Of a DNA stretch of 64,000 bases, positions 59,556-64,000 are shown one piece after another. Under the pieces are notes generated by a model. The model saw nothing but the letters and a program-made list of their open reading frames with translations. It was not told where the DNA came from and ran no database searches. The stretch spans positions 21,110 through 85,109 of the forward strand of contig CAWHOA010000019.1 in the NCBI GenBank assembly GCA_963830885.1. Direction: 5' to 3'. The translations under genes were made by a program, and so were the position numbers. Positions within the stretch are counted from its first letter, which is position 1; each line of letters starts with the position of its first letter. The DNA is from JAIBJN01 sp963830885. GTDB lineage: Bacteria > Actinomycetota > Thermoleophilia > Gaiellales > Gaiellaceae.

Positions 59556-59900
59556 ATGAAGAAGTTGCTTGCGTTTGCGCTCGCCGCCGTGGCGATCGCA
59601 GCGCCTGCTACCGCCGACGCCGCGACGCTGTCGCAGCGCGTGGCGAAGGTCGAGGCCAAGCTGGCCTGCCTGCAGTACGCCGGCCTGTCCGAGTGGGGCG
59701 GCTATGCCCCCTACGCCGGCGGCGACGGCTCCTTCGCCTACGACCCGTGGATCGACTACTCGGCTGCCAGCTTCGACACGGCGAACGGCCTGCCCCACAG
59801 CGCCGGCGACTACCGCGTCCTGACCGTCAAGGACACGGCGACGTGCCGGCCCAAGTTCGCTGCTGCCCCAACTTCAAACGAAGCGCCTTCTGTCATCTGA
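59556..59900 (+). CDS. Small secreted protein, C-terminus probably truncated at a sequence junction
   Basis: The ATG at 59556 has AAAGGA upstream. A signal peptide (LLAFALAAVAIAAPATADA) is followed by a coiled stretch (SQRVAKVEAKLACLQ) and a Gly/Tyr-rich part (GGYAPYAGGDGSFAYDPW). The reading frame ends with sequence of different composition after about 59,865, so the last ~12 codons probably do not belong to the gene. No family recognised. Confidence 0.55.
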   Translation: MKKLLAFALAAVAIAAPATADAATLSQRVAKVEAKLACLQYAGLSEWGGYAPYAGGDGSFAYDPWIDYSAASFDTANGLPHSAGDYRVLTVKDTATCRPKFAAAPTSNEAPSVI

Positions 59901-60083
59901 AGCTCCCCCGTGTGGGGTTACATGGTGCGTATTACAGACTAATAATTGGCTTCCATAAAAAGCCGCCGTGTTGGATGCGAAGCGCGCCAACAATGGGACG
60001 TTTCCATTTGAAATTGCCGCTTCCGCGCTCAGATGAACTCCTTGAACGTGTCGAGCAAGCGCTGACGCCCAAGCGTCGGGCCG

Positions 60084-60458
60084 TTGCTGATTGTGATCGA
60101 CGGTGCGGACGGATGCGGGAAGTCGAGCCTCGCGTCCTGGCTGGCATGGCAACTCGGAATACCCGTCGTCCATCTGGATCTTTACAACATCAGCAACCAT
60201 CCAATTCAGTGGCGCACAGCAGATTTGGCACGCACCGTTTCGCACCGGCTCGATCGACGCCCGGTAATTGTCGAAGGTGTGTTGGCGCTAGACGCTCTCG
60301 AGCAAATCGGGCGCAATCCGGGATTTCTGATCGTTGTGAATGGCAAAGGGAGTGATGAACTTGCCGGCCAGATAGCCGCGTACTTCAGTCGGCAGAACCC
60401 CAATGCGCACGCCGATTTTACATTAGACGGCTACGACGAAGAAAGCCCGCCGCAGTGA
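60084..60458 (+). CDS. P-loop kinase-like protein (nucleoside/uridine kinase type), short
   Basis: A 124-residue protein from TTG 60084 with the Walker A IDGADGCGKSSLA near the start, a Walker B-like stretch (RRPVIVEGVLALDAL) and the NPG/NGKG region. It is shorter than uridine kinases and lacks a clear lid. An upstream frame (from ATG 59993, ELLERVEQALTPKRR) could be joined by one base change near 60,080, giving a more usual N-terminus. Confidence 0.6.
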   Translation: MLIVIDGADGCGKSSLASWLAWQLGIPVVHLDLYNISNHPIQWRTADLARTVSHRLDRRPVIVEGVLALDALEQIGRNPGFLIVVNGKGSDELAGQIAAYFSRQNPNAHADFTLDGYDEESPPQ

Positions 60459-60477
60459 CGCGGGCGAGGAAGCGCGA

Positions 60478-60744
60478 GTGATGTCCGTGGAGTACACGCT
60501 TCGGGCGACTGATCTCGGCAGCCCAGACGATTTCGTTTTTCGTTTCAACGGCCGCGATGTTGGGCGCACTTACGCGATGGCACTCCGAACGGGGTCCATC
60601 TACGGCATCAACCTGCGCGGGCCGCTGCCGTCAGGCGTAGAGGTGCAGTGTTTTTGCCGACGATCTCAAGGCAGCGAAAGCGAAAGAGGGGCATTCAAAG
60701 TGAACTGGGAGAGGTTACTCGCCGCCGGTTCGGTGAAACCGTGA
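60478..60744 (+). CDS. Uncharacterised 88-residue protein
   Basis: Start at GTG 60478 or ATG 60481, 19 nt after the kinase-like gene. Beta-rich N-terminus (YTLRATDLGSPDDFVFRFNGRDVGRTY). I do not recognise a family; similar short proteins occur in Rhizobiales. Confidence 0.45.
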   Translation: MMSVEYTLRATDLGSPDDFVFRFNGRDVGRTYAMALRTGSIYGINLRGPLPSGVEVQCFCRRSQGSESERGAFKVNWERLLAAGSVKP

Positions 60745-60885
60745 ACGAGGCGGGGATGACAGAACGAATTGGCGTCAAGCTTAACGATGGGGGCAGGTTT
60801 TCCGCGGCCTTAGCTTTTGCTTGTTGCAAACGGCTTTCGGCGCTGAGCGGGACGGCGTTGCAGTTAGGTTGTTCGAGCTGCCCAG

Positions 60886-60990
60886 ATGATCGAGCACCCA
60901 GCCGCGCTCGCTCTCGCGGACGAAACAAAAGGTGGGATTGCGGGTTACATGATCGAGCGAGCACTGGATGATTTGCGCGCGTTGTTTTGA
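60886..60990 (+). CDS. Possible 34-residue small protein
   Basis: ATG 60886 to TGA 60990. Encodes an alanine/leucine-rich helical peptide with MIEHPAALALADET and YMIERALDDLRALF. Coding status uncertain. Confidence 0.3.
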   Translation: MIEHPAALALADETKGGIAGYMIERALDDLRALF

Positions 60991-61030
60991 CGTTCGGAAG
61001 CGGACAGTTTTAGGTGCTATTTAAATTCAA

Positions 61031-61210
61031 ATGGTCACAACCGACGAACGATGGATGACTGACTTATTCGGCAGGCCGCTTTGCTTGTGCGGGGCGACGA
61101 TGGCCCTCGCGCGGATCAAACCTCATCCGACCATCCAGCACTCGGAAATTCGGACGTATGAATGCATGGAATGCGGTCAGACCCTCGTTCGAACATTCAA
61201 TAGCGATTAG
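61031..61210 (+). CDS. Small zinc-ribbon protein (Rhizobiales-like)
   Basis: A 59-residue protein from ATG 61031. Two pairs of metal-binding cysteines, CLCG and CMEC, frame the segment TMALARIKPHP and YECMECGQTLVR. Small proteins of this form are frequent in Bradyrhizobium. A strong T-tailed terminator follows 33 nt after its stop. Confidence 0.65.
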   Translation: MVTTDERWMTDLFGRPLCLCGATMALARIKPHPTIQHSEIRTYECMECGQTLVRTFNSD

Positions 61211-61242
61211 TAATACTGGACCCGCTCCCTGGCGTCCAGTTT

Positions 61243-61270
61243 AGCCCCGGCCCGTGCCGGGGCTTTTTTT
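61243..61270 (+). terminator. Rho-independent terminator after the zinc-ribbon gene
   Basis: AGCCCCGG...CCGGGGCT followed by a run of seven Ts; a classical intrinsic terminator. Confidence 0.85.
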
Positions 61271-61355
61271 CGTCCAGCGCGGTTAGTCGGTCTACGCTGC
61301 GTTCATTTTTGTTTTGCTTCTAAGAGCCGCGAGATTTCGACGGTCGCGTAAGTTA

Positions 61356-61387
61356 AGAGCCATCGGCACTCCGGTGGCTCTTTTTTT
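61356..61387 (+). terminator. Rho-independent terminator
   Basis: AGAGCCA...TGGCTCT with further CGG/CCG pairing in the loop, followed by a run of Ts. No clear gene precedes it on the plus strand. Confidence 0.65.
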
Positions 61388-61428
61388 GTTTCCACCTGGT
61401 CAAGTCTGGTGGCGAGCAGCTCAATCAG

Positions 61429-61889
61429 TCAGAGAGCTGGCGCTTGCTCCTGCGCTTGCGTTTGCTCCTGTGCTGTCTCTTGCTCTTGCGCTTCGGTTGC
61501 AGCATGCGGAGAAGCTGGCAACTGCAGCACGGTCGCGCGCTGACCTTCGCACAGCCGGGTGATCAGCACGATCTGCCCGTTGGGGAACTCCAGCGCGTCA
61601 TGGTGAACGTTGGGGTAGTCCATGTTGACCTGCCGGAATCGGGCTACCTTTTCCTCGATCCGCCACCCGATCGCCCAAACCGCCTTGGCCAGAGCCGGCC
61701 AAAGGCATGGTCACATTCCACCTCTTTCTCGAGCGCCAGCTCCGTGCCAGGACGCAGGCAGACTGCAACATTCGGTTCTCCGATTGCAGCAAAGCCACGC
61801 GTCCAGGAATTGCTGAAGCGCGTCGTTACCAGTTTATCTCCGACCTTTGCGGGGCGGGTTGCAACGTCGTGAAGACTGTAATCGCACAT
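61429..61889 (-). pseudogene. Bradyrhizobium-type conserved protein (starts MCDYSL), frameshifted
   Basis: The ATG at 61889 gives MCDYSLHDVATRPAKVGDKL, SWTRGFAAIGEPNVAVCLRPGTELALEKEVE. Near 61,660 the frame shifts; the next frame gives WRIEEKVARFRQVNMDYPNVHHDALEFPNGQIVLITRLCEGQRATVLQLPA to a Gln/Glu-rich tail ending at 61429. Both halves match a small protein common in Bradyrhizobium and Rhodopseudomonas, so the gene is complete apart from one indel. Function unknown. Confidence 0.75.
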
Positions 61890-62377
61890 CGAAGGTCTCC
61901 CTCTTTGTGAACAGCCAGGACGGTTGTCCTTATTGCCCAAGCGAACCCGGCAGAATGGCAAACTTGTGTCGATTTCAATGATTTCGTTTCTCACTTGGGG
62001 CTTCCTCGTAATCGAACAGCGTGAGGAGGCAGGTTGTAAAGGTCACGGGCGTATCACGCCGCGAGGTGGCAGGCATTTGTGCGGTGCAATGTCAATCATC
62101 ACTCAATCAAAATTTCCTCCCGCTCACGGTGTCGGTGGTTCGATTCTCCCCTTGGGTACCAGCGCCTTTGTCGGTGATGGGGCATCCAACAGCCTGCGGG
62201 GGTCAAGCAGGGCAACTGGATTTAGACCACGCCCGGCAAAGGTTGGTTTGTCATCCTCCGTCTTTACAGCCCGCTTGAACCGTTCTTCACGAAGGAATGG
62301 CGGCCGGGCGAGATTGCAGTGGTGCGGTAGCCGCACTGCTACCACCACAGGAGCGGTTGTCCGGTGTGGGTCAGTCG
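61890..62377. other. Stretch without an intact gene
   Basis: About 490 bp of mixed content. At 62136-62161 there is a tRNA-3'-half-like sequence (GGTTCGATTCTCC...GGTACCA) with no matching 5' half. The end of the pfkA fragment may extend into it in another frame. Confidence 0.4.
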
Positions 62378-62662
62378 CTACAAGATCGGTGCGCGCCAGA
62401 AAGATTGGTGCGGCTCGAATGCAGCAACGGTGCCGCCGCGCCGATCGATGGTGCGGGTGTTCTCGCGGTCCAAGGGGATGACGTAGCGGCGCCTGCTGGC
62501 CGGGTCATCAGGGTTCAGGTGCGTGAGGCCCTCCCAGCCGCGCCGGAGACCGACGACTTCGATATCATCCTCGCTGCTGCGGTAGGTCACGGTCTTGATG
62601 ACCGAGTTCAGGCCGGGGACGTCGCCGCCACCCGTGAGAATGCCGACGCGCTTCTTTGCCAT
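62378..62662 (-). pseudogene. pfkA: 6-phosphofructokinase N-terminal fragment
   Basis: The ATG at 62662 starts AKKRVGILTGGGDVPGLNSVIK, followed by VVGLRRGWEGLTHL and NRTIDRRGGT-like sequence (ENTRTIDRRGGT), the ATP-binding start of PfkA. After about 80 codons the frame shifts near 62,425 (the other frame gives LHSSRTN) and is soon lost. A full enzyme has about 320-400 residues, so only the N-terminal quarter remains. It phosphorylates fructose-6-phosphate when intact. Confidence 0.8.
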
Positions 62663-62689
62663 GATCTCGTTCTGCACTTCGCAATCTCG

Positions 62690-62917
62690 TCAGTCACCGC
62701 GAGAAGTTTCTTCTAATTGCCCCCATATCAACGTCGTAATCGTGCTCAAGCCGATGAACGTGGCGGCGGGGTGCATGATGAAGACGAAGGTCCATAGCGA
62801 AACACCGAGAGACAAACAGGACCATAGCAGGTGGGACGCAAGGGCGAAGCCCATCGCACCGATTACTGCGCCCGATTTCTCGCTCTCGCGAACTCGACGA
62901 CTTCTGGATCGGGTCAT
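62690..62917 (-). CDS. Small two-helix membrane protein
   Basis: A 75-residue protein from ATG 62917. A basic/acidic start is followed by two membrane helices (MGFALASHLLWSCLSLGVSLWTFVF and FIGLSTITTLIWG). Family unknown; similar short proteins occur in Rhizobiales. Confidence 0.55.
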   Translation of the reverse strand: MTRSRSRRVRESEKSGAVIGAMGFALASHLLWSCLSLGVSLWTFVFIMHPAATFIGLSTITTLIWGQLEETSRGD

Positions 62918-63065
62918 TCACGACTGATGTCATTCACGACTGATGCAATCAGCGCCAGTTCCGCCCAACGTCCCGTGCACCTCGGATAGCGACCATTCAA
63001 GGCATCAGACCGAATTGTAGCGATGTGCCAGTAACGGACATCCCGATTATCGCAATTCCTCACGC

Positions 63066-63624
63066 CCGCTCGAGCGGACAACTCGTAGATGATCAGGGAC
63101 TCGACGACAAGCGAATGCTCGCGAACAAGGCGGGCGCGGAACCCGGCCCGATCGATCAGCGTACTGAATAGATCGAGGTCGGAATCCGACGAGACCATGA
63201 CTTACAGCCGCCCACCGGGTTTAAGACGCTCACGAGCCTGGTCAAACAAAGGCGCGATGTCGCGGTAGGCTGGACCGGCGTGCCAACCGCGATCGGCGAG
63301 ATTGCGCGGTTCGCCCGCATGCTTGGGCGGGCTCGACAGGATCACATCGAAGAGCGGGCGGGGCGCAAGTGCCGAGAGCAGGTTCGTGCACAAGGCGGTG
63401 ACACGGTCCCCCACGCCGTTGGCGCGTGCGTTCTCGGCGGCTGTGAGAGCAGCATTTGGATTGATGTCGGTTGCCAGAACGTTTTTGGCGCCGGCGCGTG
63501 CCGCCGCGAGCGCGAGGATGCCTGACCCGGTTCCGATATCGACCACGTATTTGCCACTTAGGTCGAGGCTGCCAATGAACTCGGCGAAGCGCTCACTGCT
63601 GATGAAATAGCGCGGGTGAAACAC
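63066..63624 (-). pseudogene. Class I SAM-dependent methyltransferase interrupted by an in-frame stop
   Basis: The frame from GTG 63624 gives PRYFISSERFAEFIGSL, the SAM-binding motif VVDIGTGSGILALAAARAGA, ATDINPNAALTAAENARANG and the catalytic-type LSSPPKH. At 63202-63204 a TAA stop interrupts after LKPGGRL, but the same frame continues VMVSSDSDLDLFSTLIDRAGFRARLV...LIIYELSA, as expected for the family. The stop therefore replaces a Tyr codon. Upstream the frame is open with AGFRLTVRPTV, so the true start is uncertain. HemK/PrmA-like or small-molecule methyltransferase. Confidence 0.75.
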
Positions 63625-64000
63625 CGTCGGGCGTACGGTGAGGCGAAAGCCGGCCGCCCGCGTGACCCGGGTATTCTGCGGCGAGAATCAGGTGATAGGA
63701 AAAGAAGTGAAGAAAACCACGCAGAAGTCGGCGGAAGGGGCCGTGCGGACACCTCGGCGGCCCAGGCCGCCCCCGACGCTTCCATCAACCGCGACTTTGA
63801 CCGGGTCGTTTGCAAGAGGCATTTGATCCATGATTGGCCTGTCCCTATCGCGAGTTCAACATCCGGCTCTTTCGCGTGGTTAGCCGATCCGCGCGAGCAG
63901 CACTTGCAGGTGCTGCCACAGTGACCGCCCATGCGCGGGCTGCACGTGGATGTGGCCATCGTGGGAGTGCCCGGTTCCGTCAGCAGGCCGCGCAACTTGA
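63625..64000. other. Window end, no confident gene
   Basis: The methyltransferase frame may begin in the first ~60 bp. Beyond it, short frames on both strands lack family signals. A possible 47-residue frame on the minus strand (MDQMPLANDPVKVAVDGS...) has no support. The sequence stops at 64000 without a natural boundary. Confidence 0.4.

Larger units (their letters stand above)
59870..64000. other. Segment of alpha-proteobacterial (Rhizobiales-like) character
   Basis: From about 59.87 kb GC content falls visibly, AT-rich stretches and T-tailed terminators appear, and the gene fragments resemble Bradyrhizobium/Rhizobiales proteins. This differs sharply from everything upstream. It is most simply explained by a chimeric contig end; horizontal transfer is the alternative. 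Confidence 0.7.

Noticed and set aside
62136..62161. tRNA-like T-arm and acceptor end (GGTTCGATTC ... GGTACCA)
   Set aside because: No complementary 5' acceptor strand or D- and anticodon arms lie within the previous 80 nt; at most a 3' tRNA fragment.
62914..63060. Frame containing RDVRYWHIATIRS downstream of the methyltransferase
   Set aside because: It resembles translated repeat sequence seen in Bradyrhizobium-type genomes rather than a protein domain; I could not confirm the repeat from this window.
1..64000. CRISPR arrays, rRNA genes or insertion sequences
   Set aside because: No regularly spaced repeats, rRNA sequence or transposase reading frame was seen.

Overview
The first ~59.86 kb reads as a very GC-rich chromosome of an actinobacterium, most likely a deep-branching Thermoleophilia/Gaiellales-type organism. 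The grounds are a mycobacterial-style moeZ-cysO-cysM-mec sulfur route, an SSI-like lipoprotein, an Lhr helicase next to a Nei2-type glycosylase, a ParA-FtsZ pair, and frequent GTG/TTG/CTG starts. This placement is inferred from gene content only; no 16S rRNA or complete tRNA was found. Many genes have a TANNNT hexamer 6-9 nt upstream of the start codon and no Shine-Dalgarno sequence, which points to leaderless transcription.

Layout. 0-9.6 kb: 3' part of a NagA-like deacetylase, a CNNM/CorC membrane protein, a VOC protein, an M20 peptidase, an aldo/keto reductase, two small lipoproteins, then the minus-strand sulfur operon (rhodanese-E1 enzyme, CysO fused in frame to CysM, and a JAMM peptidase), and a TPR protein. 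9.6-20.9 kb: housekeeping sigma factor, alpha/beta hydrolase, M20 dipeptidase plus proline dehydrogenase, HxlR regulator, amidohydrolase, a Met-rich lipoprotein divergent from a cupredoxin, an ECF sigma factor with a membrane beta-propeller partner, and two cell-wall type peptidases. 20.9-27 kb: a broken surface/adhesin-like gene, a response regulator, a second membrane beta-propeller, and an acyl-CoA dehydrogenase and HhH-GPD gene enclosed by a ~70-bp inverted repeat. 27-34 kb: a DNA-repair block (Lhr helicase, FMN-binding protein, Nei2) followed by unknown genes. 34-44 kb: agmatinase, ParA-FtsZ, gamma-glutamyltransferase, acetyltransferase, LON-domain protein, HisC, MeaB and threonine dehydratase. 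44-52.6 kb: DUF72, an AlkZ-like winged-helix protein, acyl-CoA dehydrogenase, leucyl aminopeptidase, an MFS pump, an SCP2 protein, PdxH and a biotin-dependent carboxylase subunit.

52.7-59.86 kb is an accessory strip: small secreted proteins, an excisionase-like HTH protein, a broken HNH nuclease, a possible terminase remnant, lipoproteins and small membrane proteins. Four copies of a long hairpin with an invariant GTCCTAGGGTC loop recur at 0.6-0.95 kb intervals here. Most genes in this strip carry frameshifts.

At about 59.87 kb composition changes abruptly. From there to 64 kb the GC content is visibly lower, T-tailed terminators appear, and the fragments (PfkA start, a class I methyltransferase, a small zinc-ribbon protein, a protein starting MCDYSL) resemble Rhizobiales/Bradyrhizobium genes. 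This is either a chimeric contig end or a foreign insertion, and chimerism seems more likely. Frameshifts throughout the window, mostly single-base and often in G/C runs, suggest many may be sequencing errors rather than true pseudogenes.
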